64,000 nt of DNA from Variovorax sp. PCZ-1 (GCF_018413605.1 NZ_JAHCDN010000001.1:1798001-1862000), one strand, 5' to 3'. Shown: positions 18,267 through 27,764, counted from the first letter of the stretch. Program-made: numbers and translations. The notes: generated by a model from the sequence alone, not told the origin.

Positions 18267-19910
18267 ATGCTGCGCAGCATCCATCTTCGAGATTTCGTCA
18301 TTGTGCGCGAGTTGCAGCTCGATCTGAATACAGGCTTTTCTGTGCTCACTGGTGAGACGGGCGCAGGTAAATCTATCCTTGTCGACGCGCTACAGCTTGC
18401 TTTAGGCTCACGCGCGGAAACAGGCGTGGTGCGAGAGGGTGCAACTCGCGCCGAGATTTCAGCTGAATTTGATGTGCCGCAGAGCTTACAAGCTTGGCTG
18501 CAAGATGCTGGTTTCGAGAGCGAAGGTAGCCTACTTTTACGCCGAAGCATGGATGCGCAAGGCAAGAGCAGAGCTTGGATCAATGGTAGCGCCGCCACGC
18601 TCACGCAATTGCGCGAAGCAGCAGAGCACTTGGTGGACATTCATGGCCAGCATGCTTGGGCACAGCTCACCAAATCCTCTGAAGTACGCCGCTTGCTCGA
18701 TGCTTATGGTCAGGTCAATACCGCTGCTGTGCGCCAAGCTCATGCTGCTTGGCGTGAAGCAGCCAAAGCCTTGGAAGATGCCCAAGCGCGCCAAGCCACC
18801 CTGGAGAGCGAGCGCGAGCGCCTCACTTGGCAATTGGGCGAGCTGGCGAAGCTCTCTCCCCAGCCTGATGAATGGGAAGCGCTCAATGCTGAGCACAGCT
18901 TGCAATCTCATGCGCAGGATTTGCTTGCTGCTGCGCATGCTGCCACCGAGCTTTTGAGTGGCGACGATGGCGCAAGCCAGCGCATCTCACAAGCTTTGGA
19001 GTTGCTACAAAAAAATGAGCATCTTGCGCAGGAATTTAGCCGGCTAGGCACTGATTTGGCTTCAAATTTAGCCCAAATAGATGACGTTGCGCATAGCTTG
19101 CAAGCCTTCACGCGTCGCACCGCGCCCGATCCCGCGCGCCTGGCCGAGCTCGATGAGCGGGTGAGCCAATGGCTGCAACTCGCTCGCCGTCATCGCCGCC
19201 CACCCGAGGAGCTGCCTGCCCTGCTCTCGCAATGGCAAGCTGATCTCAAGAATTTGGAAGCTGCGAGCGATTTAGCCTCGCTGCAGTCCCGAGCTGACAA
19301 AGCACATGCGGATTTGCTCAACGAATGCAAAACTGTGAGCAAACAGCGCAAAAAAGCGGCCCCCCTGCTCTCCCAAGCCATCTCCTCCGCGATGCAGGGC
19401 CTCGGTATGCAAGGCGGTCGCTTTGAAGTTCAGCTCACAACGGGTGAGCCCACTGCGGATGGCGCTGAGGTGGTGGATTTCTTGGTCGCGGGTCACGCTG
19501 GCAGCACGCCTCGCCCTGTGGGCAAAGTAGCCTCGGGCGGCGAACTCTCGCGTATTGCATTGGCCATTGCTGTGACCACCAGTGAGCTAGGCAATGCAGG
19601 CACCTTGATTTTTGACGAGGTGGATTCCGGAATCGGCGGTGCAGTGGCAGAGACCGTTGGCCGCCTCATGAAGCAGCTGGGCAAAGATCGCCAAGTGCTC
19701 GCCGTCACACATCTTCCGCAAGTCGCCGCATGCGCTGATCAGCATTTGCTCGTTGCCAAGCAACTTGTGAGCAAACTGACCGAAAGCTCGGTCAAGCCAA
19801 TCACAGGCGAGCAGCGCGTCACAGAAGTTGCGCGCATGCTCGGCGGCGAAAAGCTATCGAGCACCACACTCGCACATGCCAAAGAAATGCTGCAAGGAGC
19901 AGCGCAGTGA
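18267..19910 (+). CDS. recN: DNA repair protein RecN
   Basis: 547 residues, SMC-like ATPase that acts on double-strand breaks. The N-terminal Walker A GETGAGKS is at 29-36 and [11 protein letters not shown] near 122 is the RecN-specific motif. Long coiled-coil regions occupy about 150-370, with a central dimerisation segment. The C-terminal half holds the signature [13 protein letters not shown], the Walker [13 protein letters not shown], and the switch [13 protein letters not shown]. It overlaps rapZ by four bases, giving an operon nadK-recN-rapZ. No LexA box is obvious in the 22-bp gap before it. Confidence 0.96.
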   Translation: MLRSIHLRDFVIVRELQLDLNTGFSVLTGETGAGKSILVDALQLALGSRAETGVVREGATRAEISAEFDVPQSLQAWLQDAGFESEGSLLLRRSMDAQGKSRAWINGSAATLTQLREAAEHLVDIHGQHAWAQLTKSSEVRRLLDAYGQVNTAAVRQAHAAWREAAKALEDAQARQATLESERERLTWQLGELAKLSPQPDEWEALNAEHSLQSHAQDLLAAAHAATELLSGDDGASQRISQALELLQKNEHLAQEFSRLGTDLASNLAQIDDVAHSLQAFTRRTAPDPARLAELDERVSQWLQLARRHRRPPEELPALLSQWQADLKNLEAASDLASLQSRADKAHADLLNECKTVSKQRKKAAPLLSQAISSAMQGLGMQGGRFEVQLTTGEPTADGAEVVDFLVAGHAGSTPRPVGKVASGGELSRIALAIAVTTSELGNAGTLIFDEVDSGIGGAVAETVGRLMKQLGKDRQVLAVTHLPQVAACADQHLLVAKQLVSKLTESSVKPITGEQRVTEVARMLGGEKLSSTTLAHAKEMLQGAAQ

Positions 19911-20800
19911 AGGCCGATGCGCTGCAAATCATACTGATCACCGGCATGTCTGGCTCGGGTAAGTCAGTTGCTCTCAGAGCATTGGAAGATGCAGGCTATT
20001 ACTGCGTTGATAATCTGCCGCCTGAGCTACTGTCCTCATTTATTGAAGTGGAGCGGCAGCACAATGTTAGCCGCATTGCGATTGCCATGGATGTGCGCAG
20101 CGCCACTTCTTTGCCCATCGTGCCCAAGCAACTCAAGGCGCTGCGCGATCAAGGCATCTCGGTCAAAACTGTGTTCCTTGATGCGAATACGGAGACGCTC
20201 GTACACCGCTTTTCCGAGACTCGGCGCAAGCACCCGCTTTCCTCCAATCAAGTTGACGATCAGCGCCGTGCCTTGACCGATGCGATTGAAATGGAGCGTG
20301 ATCTGCTCGCCGAACTGCGCGAAGATTCGCATGTGATCGATTCGAGCCTGATCCGCAGCACGCAATTGCAGGGCTATATCAAACAGCTGATCACTGCACC
20401 AGCCACGCAGCTCACACTGGTATTTGAATCCTTCGGCTTCAAGCGCGGCATTCCGCTGGATGCTGATTACGTGTTTGATGTGCGCATGTTGCCCAATCCG
20501 CATTACGAGCCGCTGCTTCGCCCACTCACCGGGCGTGATGCACCTGTCGCCGATTTCCTCAAGGTGCAGCCTGATGTGATCGCCATGCGCAGCCATATCC
20601 AGGTGTTTCTAGAGCATTGGCTGCCCAGCCTCACGCAAGATCATCGCAGCTATGTGACGGTAGCCATCGGCTGCACGGGTGGCCAGCATCGCTCCGTTTT
20701 TCTTGCGGAAGAGCTGGCAACGCATTTCGCCAAAACCCATACGACACTGCGTCGCCATCGCGAGATGGATGCTGGCTTGTTTGCGGCTAACAAACTTTAA
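19907..20800 (+). CDS. rapZ: RNase adapter protein RapZ
   Basis: 297 residues. The N-terminal kinase-like domain has the Walker A GMSGSGKS at 13-20, then [13 protein letters not shown], and the C-terminal domain carries [19 protein letters not shown], the conserved RapZ site. In E. coli RapZ presents the small RNA GlmZ to RNase E to control glucosamine-6-phosphate synthase; in betaproteobacteria the target is less clear, and the older annotation is nucleotide-binding protein YvcJ. The start is GTG 19907, supported by AAGGAG seven bases upstream and by a 4-bp overlap with recN. Confidence 0.95.
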   Translation: MKADALQIILITGMSGSGKSVALRALEDAGYYCVDNLPPELLSSFIEVERQHNVSRIAIAMDVRSATSLPIVPKQLKALRDQGISVKTVFLDANTETLVHRFSETRRKHPLSSNQVDDQRRALTDAIEMERDLLAELREDSHVIDSSLIRSTQLQGYIKQLITAPATQLTLVFESFGFKRGIPLDADYVFDVRMLPNPHYEPLLRPLTGRDAPVADFLKVQPDVIAMRSHIQVFLEHWLPSLTQDHRSYVTVAIGCTGGQHRSVFLAEELATHFAKTHTTLRRHREMDAGLFAANKL

Positions 20801-20801
20801 T

Positions 20802-21782
20802 TCAGCCCTTAGGCTTTCTTGTCAAAAACAGCTCATTGATCTGCTCCAAAGAGCGTCCATTGAAGCACCAGCTTGCTGCTAGATTGGCGCTACGCGTTAG
20901 AACGTGGCGATCGCTACCAACCGCTTCGCCTTTAATAACAGTATGGTCAATTGCATTTTTAGCCAAGTAATTACTTAAAATAATCTGTGCTTCCCAAAAT
21001 ACGTTGCTATCGTTCTCATCACCCAAAATGATGACACGTAATTTTTCATGCGGCCTCACACTCATCTTGTCATGAGTAGGCTCATATGAATCGATACGAC
21101 CGGTCGTATCCTTACTCAAACCCAATCGGGTGTATCTGATTTTTGGCGACGAAGGTGCGGAAGCCGGTACAGCACAATAAATATCAGATCTAAAGTTAAG
21201 CAACGATGCGGTAAGAAACCCCCCGCCGCTTAATCCTGCAATAACAAATTCTCTGATGTCATAGCGTTGCTTGAGTTGATCAATTGCTGCATTCACAAGC
21301 CCTACCTCGTCTAGAGTACGTCTCACAGCATGATTTCCTGAAGAACCATGTGTCCCTGGACGACCCAAAAAAATATAGGGCGCTTTATAAGCCTGTGAGC
21401 GTTGATTGACCAATTCATTCAATACTTCAGTCGATAGTTTTTGGTAACTCAAGTTGGTGTTTCGTATATCGCCTTCCAAATACACGATCACTCGATCATT
21501 CACTTCTTTTAAACCACTGTGCCAGTACTTCAGGCAGCCTGCATTTTTCCCCGTATCACTTGGGTCTGTCCAAACAGCATCAGTCTTTCCTTTGATGCAA
21601 TCAGCCTTGGTGGCTTTTACACCAGACAGCACTGAACTATATGAAAAATCATCTTCTCCAGTGAATTTGTTCTCGAAGAAAGCATGCGCGCTAGTCGCTT
21701 AGAAAGTACATACCAACAGCGTAGCCCGTAAACCCGCATTGAAAACAGAGACGGGGTTAAGATTATGTAGCTTCATTTGCAT
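20802..21782 (-). pseudogene. Secreted alpha/beta hydrolase, signal peptide interrupted by a stop codon
   Basis: The mature part is an alpha/beta hydrolase-like protein with the nucleophile elbow GLSGGG and a late histidine in SDRHVL. Reading upstream in the same frame from ATG 21782 (or 21776) gives a typical signal peptide (MKLHNLNPVSVF..., hydrophobic LRATLLVCTF) and a cleavage site SAHA. However, a TAA at 21699-21701 lies between the hydrophobic core and the cleavage site. Downstream in-frame starts (GTG 21632) would give a cytoplasmic fragment of 276 residues. Either the gene is a recent nonsense pseudogene or the base is a sequence error. The rest of the frame is intact, so the lesion is young. 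The protein resembles no well-known enzyme to me; esterase or peptidase roles are possible. Confidence 0.7.
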
Positions 21783-21819
21783 TATTAAAAGAAATTCTAT
21801 TACCTAGATTCTAATGAAA

Positions 21820-21873
21820 AACAGCCAATCAGCAGCATAGAATCTGCGCGGCCAGCTATTACTTTGATAGCGA
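21820..21873 (+). repeat. Dispersed palindromic repeat, copy at the 3' end of the ThDP enzyme gene
   Basis: Core at 21830-21872: first block 7 of 10, TGCGC, GCTAT, ATAGCG, with the usual GAATC spacer; 22 of 26 positions. The complement of TTA at 21859-21861, inside the element, is the stop codon of the ThDP-dependent enzyme, whose last few codons also come from the repeat. Confidence 0.85.
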
Positions 21874-23613
21874 TTGCTTAGTAATTGCAGACAAAGTTCC
21901 ACGCGTGGTAATCACTTCTGGGCTGATGATGAGCTCGATCAATGTGCCTTGTTTGGTATCCAATCGCTTGAGTGCAGCGAGCAATTCAGCTTCGAACTGA
22001 TCGCTGTGCGTGATACGCACGCCGTGGTAGCCATAGCCAACTGCTAACTTCGCGAAATCTGCGCCGGCTATTGAAGAGCCGCTCACACGCTCTGGATACT
22101 CGCGCTCTTGGTGCATGCGGATCGTGCCGTAGGTGCCGTTGTTGAGCACGAGCACGATGCTCGCTGCGCCATGCGCTGTGGCTGTTGAGAGCTCTTGCCC
22201 GGTCATCAGGAAATCGCCGTCGCCGGCAATCGTGAAGGCTACTCGGCCTGTGAGTATGTTGGCTGCCACGCCTGCAGGCACGCCCACGCCCATGCTGCCA
22301 CTGGTGGGGGCGACTTGGGTTTTGAAGCCTTTGGTCAAGCCGTGGTATTGGAAATAGCGGTGCATCCAGCTCGCGAAATTGCCAGCGCCGTTGGTGAGCA
22401 CAGCGTCTTGTGGCAAATGCTTTTGCAAGAGCTTCACGATGCGCGGCATGTTGATGCTGCCTGGCTTTCCGCTCTCATCATCAAAGGGTAAAGCGGGCAA
22501 GCTCTGCGGCGTGATCCATTGGCGATATTGCTCATTCGCCGTCTTAGAATCGGCCTCCCAAGCGACTGAAATAGGAGCGGTGAGCACTTCTAAGCTTCGC
22601 GCAGCAGCATTCATCGTGGCGCAAATGGCGAGATCGGCTTGATAGACGCGATTCAATTCCTCTGCACTTGAGTGGATATGAACGAGTTTTTGCTTAGATC
22701 GCGGCGCTTGCAGCAAGGTATAGCCGCCTGTCGTCATCTCGCCTAAACGTGGGCCAACGGCGATCACGAGATCGCTCTCTTGCACGCGTTTGGCCAGAGC
22801 CGGATTGATGCCGATACCCACATCGCCCGCATAGAGCGGATGATGGTTGTCAAACGTGTCTTGAAAGCGAAACGCATTCGCTACAGGCAATTGCCAGTTT
22901 TCCGCAAAGCGTTGCAGAGCTTGCGCTGCCTGCACCGTCCAGCCTCCACCGCCCGCTATCACGATGGGGCGTTGGCTCTCCAACAGCATAGAGCGCAAAC
23001 TGCGCAAAGCACCCGGATCACTCCAAGCTTGCACGGGCTCGACTCTTGGCAAAACTTGAGTCGATGGCTGCGCGCTCACCTTCTCGACAAGCATATCTTC
23101 CGGCAACACCAGCACCACAGGCCCCGGCCGCCCATTCATCGCTGTGGCAAATGCACGCGCGATGTATTCAGGAATGCGGCTGGCTTCATCAATCCGCTCC
23201 ACGCGCTTGGCCACGGAAGAGAAAAACCCAAAAAAATCCATTTCTTGAAAGGCCTCGCGATCCCGCATATCGCTGCCCACATCGCCAACAAGCAAGACCA
23301 TTGGTGTGGAGTCTTGGAAAGCCGTGTGCAGCCCAATCGCAGCATTCGTCGCACCCGGCCCGCGCGTGACGAGGCACACACCCGGCCTACCAGTGAGCTT
23401 GCCCGCAGCCTCAGCCATGAAAGCCGCTCCACCTTCGTGGCGGCAAGTGATGAATTGGATTTTTTCTGAGTGCTCGGCAAAGCCGTCCAGCACAGCGAGA
23501 TAGCTCTCACCAGGCACGCCAAAAGCATGCGTGATGCCTTGTTCGATCAAGCATTCAACGAGCAAGTGGCCGGCGAGTTTGGAGGATGCAGGGGCTGAAT
23601 GAGGGGTGGTCAT
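21859..23613 (-). CDS. Thiamine diphosphate-dependent enzyme, acetolactate synthase-like
   Basis: 584 residues with the three ThDP-enzyme domains. The N-terminal PYR domain has GITHAFGVPGESYLAVLDG and the catalytic glutamate in CRHEGGAAFMAEA near 60. The middle domain spans about 200-330. The C-terminal PP domain holds the ThDP signature GDGDFLMTGQELSTA and NNGTYG. Members include acetolactate synthases, benzoylformate and indolepyruvate decarboxylases and glyoxylate carboligase; the substrate cannot be assigned here. No ilvN-type small subunit is adjacent, arguing against a main biosynthetic ALS. The last residues (SLSK) and stop lie in a dispersed repeat. Confidence 0.88.
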   Translation of the reverse strand: MTTPHSAPASSKLAGHLLVECLIEQGITHAFGVPGESYLAVLDGFAEHSEKIQFITCRHEGGAAFMAEAAGKLTGRPGVCLVTRGPGATNAAIGLHTAFQDSTPMVLLVGDVGSDMRDREAFQEMDFFGFFSSVAKRVERIDEASRIPEYIARAFATAMNGRPGPVVLVLPEDMLVEKVSAQPSTQVLPRVEPVQAWSDPGALRSLRSMLLESQRPIVIAGGGGWTVQAAQALQRFAENWQLPVANAFRFQDTFDNHHPLYAGDVGIGINPALAKRVQESDLVIAVGPRLGEMTTGGYTLLQAPRSKQKLVHIHSSAEELNRVYQADLAICATMNAAARSLEVLTAPISVAWEADSKTANEQYRQWITPQSLPALPFDDESGKPGSINMPRIVKLLQKHLPQDAVLTNGAGNFASWMHRYFQYHGLTKGFKTQVAPTSGSMGVGVPAGVAANILTGRVAFTIAGDGDFLMTGQELSTATAHGAASIVLVLNNGTYGTIRMHQEREYPERVSGSSIAGADFAKLAVGYGYHGVRITHSDQFEAELLAALKRLDTKQGTLIELIISPEVITTRGTLSAITKQSLSK

Positions 23614-23666
23614 TCAGCTATTTTGCTATGGGAATAGGTTGGCGCTCGACGATTGAAGACAAACAT

Positions 23667-23822
23667 CCGGTCGCAGAGGGCACAAAAGTTGCGCAAAAGA
23701 GGCAAAAAAGAAAAATACAAAAAAGATGCTTTGTTGACAACAATGATTGAATCAACCATTCATTCTGTTTTTAAAGGTATTTTTTGCGTCTTTTGCGCAA
23801 CTTTTGCGTCCTTTGCGTCCGG
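23667..23822. repeat. Large imperfect inverted repeat (MITE-like or REP-like element)
   Basis: Arms of about 43 bp (23667-23709 and 23780-23822) match at 38 of 43 positions, including an unbroken run of 18 bp (CAAAAGTTGCGCAAAAGA). The 70-bp centre holds two further palindromes, TTGTTGACAACAA and TGATTGAATCA. The unit fills most of the 233-bp gap between the ThDP enzyme gene and the bactofilin gene. No transposase is present. In RNA it would fold into one long hairpin and may end or protect the bactofilin transcript. Confidence 0.8.
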
Positions 23823-23846
23823 CATTTCGGTATTGGTCTTAAACCA

Positions 23847-24383
23847 TCAAGCAGCTTTGAGCATAGGCGCAGGCTGAGACAAAGTAGCTGCCGTACCGTA
23901 AGCCACATCGCCCGAGAGCTGAGCGCCCTCTTCCATCACGAGTTTGCCGTAACGAATTTGGCCTTTGACCTTGGCCGTCGCATACAGCATCAGCTTATGT
24001 CGCGCTGTGAGCTGGCCATCGAAATCGCCGCGGATCTCGGCCTCATCAATCTGCGCCGAGCCGGTAAATGCGCCGCCCTCTGCGATTTGCATCACGCGCG
24101 AATCCATGCTGGCCTGCACCGAGCCTTCCACCACCAAAGTATCGCAATCCGTGATCTCCACGCCCTTGAGCTTGATATGTGGGCCCACGGTGAGGCGGCT
24201 GGTACTGGCGGGTTTGCCGGTTGGAGAAGTAGGCGCAGCATCGGCTGCGGATGGTTGTGAAGCGCTCACGGCGACAGGTTTGACGGTACTCGTAGCACGT
24301 GCAGCATTACTGGCCGTGGTCGCGTTCAGTGCTTGATCCAGATCGCGGGAGGGGCTGTTAAAGAAGCGGCTTTGTAGTGTCAT
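23847..24383 (-). CDS. Bactofilin (polymer-forming cytoskeletal protein)
   Basis: 178 residues. After a disordered Ala/Ser/Thr/Pro-rich N-terminus of about 70 residues, GPHIKLKGVEITDCDTL opens a right-handed beta-helix built of short repeats (LVVEGSVQAS, AFTGSAQIDEAEIRGDFDG, AKVKGQIRYGKL), the bactofilin pattern. Bactofilins polymerise without nucleotide at the inner membrane and organise cell shape or polar complexes (family knowledge). The domain ends close to the C-terminus. It has its own upstream gap and is followed by the large inverted repeat, so it is probably monocistronic. Confidence 0.92.
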   Translation of the reverse strand: MTLQSRFFNSPSRDLDQALNATTASNAARATSTVKPVAVSASQPSAADAAPTSPTGKPASTSRLTVGPHIKLKGVEITDCDTLVVEGSVQASMDSRVMQIAEGGAFTGSAQIDEAEIRGDFDGQLTARHKLMLYATAKVKGQIRYGKLVMEEGAQLSGDVAYGTAATLSQPAPMLKAA

Positions 24384-24542
24384 GGTATGTATTTCCAGAG
24401 TAAAAGAATGAAGCCTTGATGGTATAAAAGAAACCGCTTACAAACACTGCAACAGCTGCAAGATGCGTAACGAAACACGCTGTTGCCCGGCGTAAAATAT
24501 ACATACATCGCTACATTTTTAGTAGCAAGAAGGAATCAACCC

Positions 24543-24734
24543 ATGGAAGAAGATCACCGATGCTGCGGCTCAGGCATGTGCATCATTGACGCGCAAGGAA
24601 TCTGCTGGTGTGGCCAAAAGTGGGATGGCGAAAAAATGTCGCGCCCAAAATACGAAGAGCTGGTCAAGCCTGCGTCCGTCGCCCCACAGCCAGAGCAGCA
24701 AACACGGCCAGAATCAAAGCAAACGCGCTCGTGA
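24543..24734 (+). CDS. Small cysteine-rich protein of unknown function
   Basis: 63 residues from ATG 24543, which has AGGA eight bases upstream; the frame continues upstream but lacks a better start. CCGSGMC and CWCGQKWDGEKM give five cysteines in 23 residues, suggesting a metal or Fe-S site. I recognise the pattern as a short conserved hypothetical of related betaproteobacteria, without a known role. The last 71 bases overlap the end of the convergent MFS gene, so the disordered Pro/Gln/Ser tail is encoded antisense to the transporter's last helix. A weak match to the dispersed repeat (18 of 26) lies at 24485-24527, ending just before the ribosome-binding site. Confidence 0.7.
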   Translation: MEEDHRCCGSGMCIIDAQGICWCGQKWDGEKMSRPKYEELVKPASVAPQPEQQTRPESKQTRS

Positions 24735-25878
24735 TCATTGTGAGCGAATAAAGCGCGCGATCCATCAACAAACCGAAGATCAGCGGCGCAATCGCAAAGC
24801 CCACATCGAGGCCGGAATACACCGTGCCATAAACACGCCCTGTCGCGCCCTTCGGCGTAGCGCGCTTGATCATCATGTCACGGCTTGGCCCACCGATGCC
24901 GACTGCAAAACCAGTGGCTGCAAGCAAAGCCATTGAGCCCAATGCGCCCAGCCAGCCCGTGCCCGCCAGCATCATGCACACCGCGCCCACACTCATACAC
25001 ACAGCCACCACCTTGTCGCTGCGCTGAGCGCCCAAGCGAGCCGACACGAAGCCTCCAACCAAGATACCCACAGCACTGCTGAGCATATAAGCTGTCAAAG
25101 TTGCAGTCGCAGCTTGCAGCGTCACGCCGTGCATGGCCTTCAAAATTGAAGCGCTGTAGCTCTGCACCACAGCCAGCGTGATCGTGGAGAGCAAAAAGAA
25201 AGCAAAGCACCACCACACCACAGGCAGCTTGAGAAATGCGATAGACGATGCCTCATGCGCCTCAGCCTTGCGCACCACCGTCGTTACCAATTGATCGCGG
25301 TTGATCAACAGCACGACAAACACCAAGGCATACACACCCGCAGTGACGAGATAGGCATTCCTCCAGCCGATGCTCCCCATCAGGCCGACCAAAAGAATCG
25401 GCGTCAAAGCCCAACCCAAACTGCCCGAGAGCCCGTGCATGCTGAAGGCGTAGCCCAAGCGTGGCGTCGAGACACGCTGATTCAAGATCGAAAAATCAAT
25501 CGGGTGGAATGGGCTGTTGGCCAAGCCGGCCAGCGCTGCCGCCACAATCAACCACGTATAGCCCTGAGCATGGCTGGCCGTGATGCAAGCCAAGAAAAAT
25601 GTGCCCAGCGCGGCAAACAACACTGGCCGCGCCCCCAGCTTATCCACCACAAAGCCAGCGAGTGCTTGCCCCACGCCGGAGATCACAAAAAACACGCTCA
25701 TCAGCAGTCCCACCTGCGCAAAGCTCAAACCAAACTCCTGCATAAAGACAGGAAACAATGGCGGCAAAAGCATGTGCCCAAAATGCGAGCTCGCATGCGC
25801 AAGCCCCACCAAACTCATCACCTTGGCATCTTTGGCCAAGGGAACCACGGGAGCAGAATCCATACTTGCAGTTGTCAT
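24664..25878 (-). CDS. MFS transporter, fosmidomycin-resistance-like
   Basis: 404 residues, 12 predicted membrane helices. LAHASSHFGHMLLPPLFPVF near residue 27 and the following GLSFAQVGLLMSVFF match the Fsr-type branch of the major facilitator superfamily. The motif A-like loop DKLGARPVL after helix 2 and LANSPFHPIDFSIL in helix 4-5 support this. It exports or imports an unknown small molecule across the inner membrane; a drug role is only by analogy. It is divergent from the VIT gene (46-bp gap) and overlaps the small Cys-rich gene tail to tail. Confidence 0.9.
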   Translation of the reverse strand: MTTASMDSAPVVPLAKDAKVMSLVGLAHASSHFGHMLLPPLFPVFMQEFGLSFAQVGLLMSVFFVISGVGQALAGFVVDKLGARPVLFAALGTFFLACITASHAQGYTWLIVAAALAGLANSPFHPIDFSILNQRVSTPRLGYAFSMHGLSGSLGWALTPILLVGLMGSIGWRNAYLVTAGVYALVFVVLLINRDQLVTTVVRKAEAHEASSIAFLKLPVVWWCFAFFLLSTITLAVVQSYSASILKAMHGVTLQAATATLTAYMLSSAVGILVGGFVSARLGAQRSDKVVAVCMSVGAVCMMLAGTGWLGALGSMALLAATGFAVGIGGPSRDMMIKRATPKGATGRVYGTVYSGLDVGFAIAPLIFGLLMDRALYSLTMITSAFALILAVFAALAVGRRTQA

Positions 25879-25924
25879 GCCTCGATATTAACGGAGACAG
25901 CAGCGCAGCGGCTATCATCTGCGC

Positions 25925-26623
25925 ATGCCCCGCAACACCCACCCGGAATCGCATCGCCAAGATCGCATCGGCTGGCTGCGCGCCGCGGTGCTGGGCGCAA
26001 ACGACGGCATTGTGTCAACGGCCAGCCTGATGGTCGGCATCGCCGCCGCCAATGCGACCACGCAAACCCTGCTCCTCACGGGCATCGCCGCCTTGGTTGC
26101 AGGCGCCATGTCGATGGCAGCGGGTGAATATGTATCCGTCAGCTCGCAAGCTGACACCGAAGCGGCTGATATCGCCCGCGAACGCACCGAGCTCGCTGAG
26201 CAGCCCGAGCATGAGCTGCGGGAGCTCGCCGGCATCTATCAAGCACGCGGCCTGAGCCCTGAATTGGCCTCGCAAGTCGCCCAGCAGCTCATGAAACACG
26301 ATGCTTTAGGCGCGCATGCCCGAGACGAGCTAGGCATCTCCTCAAGCAACAGCTCGCGCCCCGTGCAAGCTGCGTTGGCCTCTGCAGCCAGCTTCGCCAC
26401 AGGCGCTGCGCTGCCCATGATCACAGCCTTGTTTGCCCCCAGCGCTTGGCTCGTGCCAACAATAGGTGGCGCATCCCTGATTTTTCTGATCTTGCTCGGC
26501 TGGGTATCAGCCCATCTGGGCGGCGCTCCCGTGCTCAAAGCCGTCATGCGCGTCGCCTTCTGGGGCCTGCTTGCTATGGGCATCACCGCTGGCGTAGGTG
26601 CATGGTTTGGTGTAGCAGCCTGA
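25925..26623 (+). CDS. VIT1/CCC1-family membrane transporter
   Basis: 232 residues. GWLRAAVLGANDGIVSTASLMVGIA at the N-terminus and VAGAMSMAAGEYVSVSSQADTE are the signatures of the vacuolar iron transporter family, with five membrane helices and a cytosolic metal-binding helix hairpin (about 78-145, rich in E and H) between helices 2 and 3. Family members move Fe2+ or Mn2+ in exchange for protons (family knowledge); substrate here is inferred. The stop codon is followed directly by a dispersed repeat. Confidence 0.92.
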   Translation: MPRNTHPESHRQDRIGWLRAAVLGANDGIVSTASLMVGIAAANATTQTLLLTGIAALVAGAMSMAAGEYVSVSSQADTEAADIARERTELAEQPEHELRELAGIYQARGLSPELASQVAQQLMKHDALGAHARDELGISSSNSSRPVQAALASAASFATGAALPMITALFAPSAWLVPTIGGASLIFLILLGWVSAHLGGAPVLKAVMRVAFWGLLAMGITAGVGAWFGVAA

Positions 26624-26625
26624 AA

Positions 26626-26690
26626 ATAACGCCGAATCGCCCTCTCGCCGGCATAGAATCTGCGCGACATGCTACTTAATTAATAGCAAA
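26626..26690 (+). repeat. Dispersed palindromic repeat, copy after the VIT gene
   Basis: Core at 26646-26688 matches 25 of 26 fixed positions with the spacer GAATC. The left arm begins within a few bases of the VIT stop codon. The 3' hairpin is GCTACTTAATTAATAGC. It lies in the 143-bp gap to the convergent FHA gene. Confidence 0.93.
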
Positions 26691-26766
26691 TCAATGATTG
26701 CCTGCTACTCGGCCTTCATCCAGCGCTGGCAAAGCGTAAGCAGGGACGATGGCAGCTAGCTCAAGG

Positions 26767-27396
26767 CTAAGCTTTGAGTAAAAACTCCAAAGCACTGCCC
26801 GCAAGCTCAATCACATCGCGATCCACCAGCTGCACAGGCTCGTCGCTGATAGCTTTGCCATTGAGCTTAGGAATTTGCTGGGCTTCTAGGCAAGAGATGA
26901 AATAGCCTTGCCTGCGATGCGCAATCGCGATCAAGGCGATACCGGGTTGGCCAAAGGTAGAAACGGCTTTGGAAACCGGGATCTCTAGCCCAGCCGAAGA
27001 GCCCGTGAGCATCTTCAAGCTCGCATGCATGGCACCGCTGGTGGCTGCAGGAGCGAGCCCACCGCTGAGCGTCATGGATACGGTTTTACCTTCATCAGTG
27101 AGCTCATTCGCGCTGAAGTATTGGATTTTGAATCGCCCGATGGAAATCACATCTTCATCGCTCAGCAAATGCATTTTCACCATCGCGCCGCTGATATATG
27201 TGCCATTGGTGCTGCCCGAATCGATGACCACCACATCGCTCAAACCTGAGAGCTCAAAAACGCAATGCTCACCACTCACGGCTAAATCGGTGAGCACGAT
27301 ATGGTTGTCTGGCCGGCGACCCAACGTGGTGCGCACGCGTGTGAGGTAAGTGCGGTGAATTTCCACCCCATCGACTGTCGTGATCAATTGCGGCAT
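26767..27396 (-). CDS. FHA-domain protein with two FHA modules
   Basis: 209 residues. The first FHA domain (about 20-95) has the phosphothreonine-binding residues in TLGRRPDNHIVL, SGEHCVFE and DSGSTNGTYISG. A second, degenerate FHA-like module (about 125-207) keeps the overall strands (STFGQPGIALIAIAHRRQGYFI, LNGKAI, LVDRDVIELAG) but has lost the GR-x-x-N core. FHA domains read phosphothreonine; partners are often Ser/Thr kinases or type VI secretion parts, none of which is seen nearby. Cytoplasmic; role unknown. Confidence 0.87.
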   Translation of the reverse strand: MPQLITTVDGVEIHRTYLTRVRTTLGRRPDNHIVLTDLAVSGEHCVFELSGLSDVVVIDSGSTNGTYISGAMVKMHLLSDEDVISIGRFKIQYFSANELTDEGKTVSMTLSGGLAPAATSGAMHASLKMLTGSSAGLEIPVSKAVSTFGQPGIALIAIAHRRQGYFISCLEAQQIPKLNGKAISDEPVQLVDRDVIELAGSALEFLLKA

Positions 27397-27488
27397 ACCT
27401 GCTCCTAGGAAGTACCAGCAAGCATCTTATGCCTAGGCCAAGACAGATGCAAGGCGTAGCCATATGGCAAGAAGTAACGCGATGCGAC

Positions 27489-27764
27489 TTACAGCTTGGG
27501 CTCTACATCCGTCACGTCATCGAGTTTGTGGCGCGGCGCTCTGGCTGCAGCCGGGCCGCTTTTCTGCGCCTGACGAAACACTTGCTCAAAGCCCGCACGC
27601 GGATTCATACGCATCGCAAAAGGCAAGACAGAACGCCCTGTGAGTTTGAACCACACTGCGCGCACGGCCCATACCAGCAACAAAATGCTCATCACGACCA
27701 ACAAGCTGGCAGCGAAGATCAGGCCTGCCAGAATCAAAACCAAACGGAGTAGAAAATTCATCAT
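27489..27764 (-). CDS. Small inner-membrane protein, unknown function
   Basis: 91 residues. Residues 4-38 form one or two hydrophobic helices (LLRLVLILAGLIFAASLLVV, then MSILLLVWAVRAVW), followed by a basic and polar tail containing EQVFRQAQ and ending in DDVTDVEPKL. No domain recognised. It lies 34 bases beyond the mtfA stop on the same strand and may be cotranscribed with it. Confidence 0.65.
   Translation of the reverse strand: MMNFLLRLVLILAGLIFAASLLVVMSILLLVWAVRAVWFKLTGRSVLPFAMRMNPRAGFEQVFRQAQKSGPAAARAPRHKLDDVTDVEPKL

Noticed and set aside
22050-22095. CAAT-x-GCCGGC and CGCGAAGT in the ThDP enzyme gene, resembling the repeat
   Set aside because: Alignment needs a 2-base gap and the GCTAT...ATAGCA part is missing.
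23653-23877. Small open frame of 74 codons in the inverted-repeat region
   Set aside because: It is Lys-rich low-complexity translation of the palindromic element, with no ribosome site or domain.
24485-24527. Weak match to the repeat core upstream of the small Cys-rich gene
   Set aside because: Only 18 of 26 positions match, TGCGC being largely lost. Spacing is right, so it may be a decayed copy, but it could be chance.
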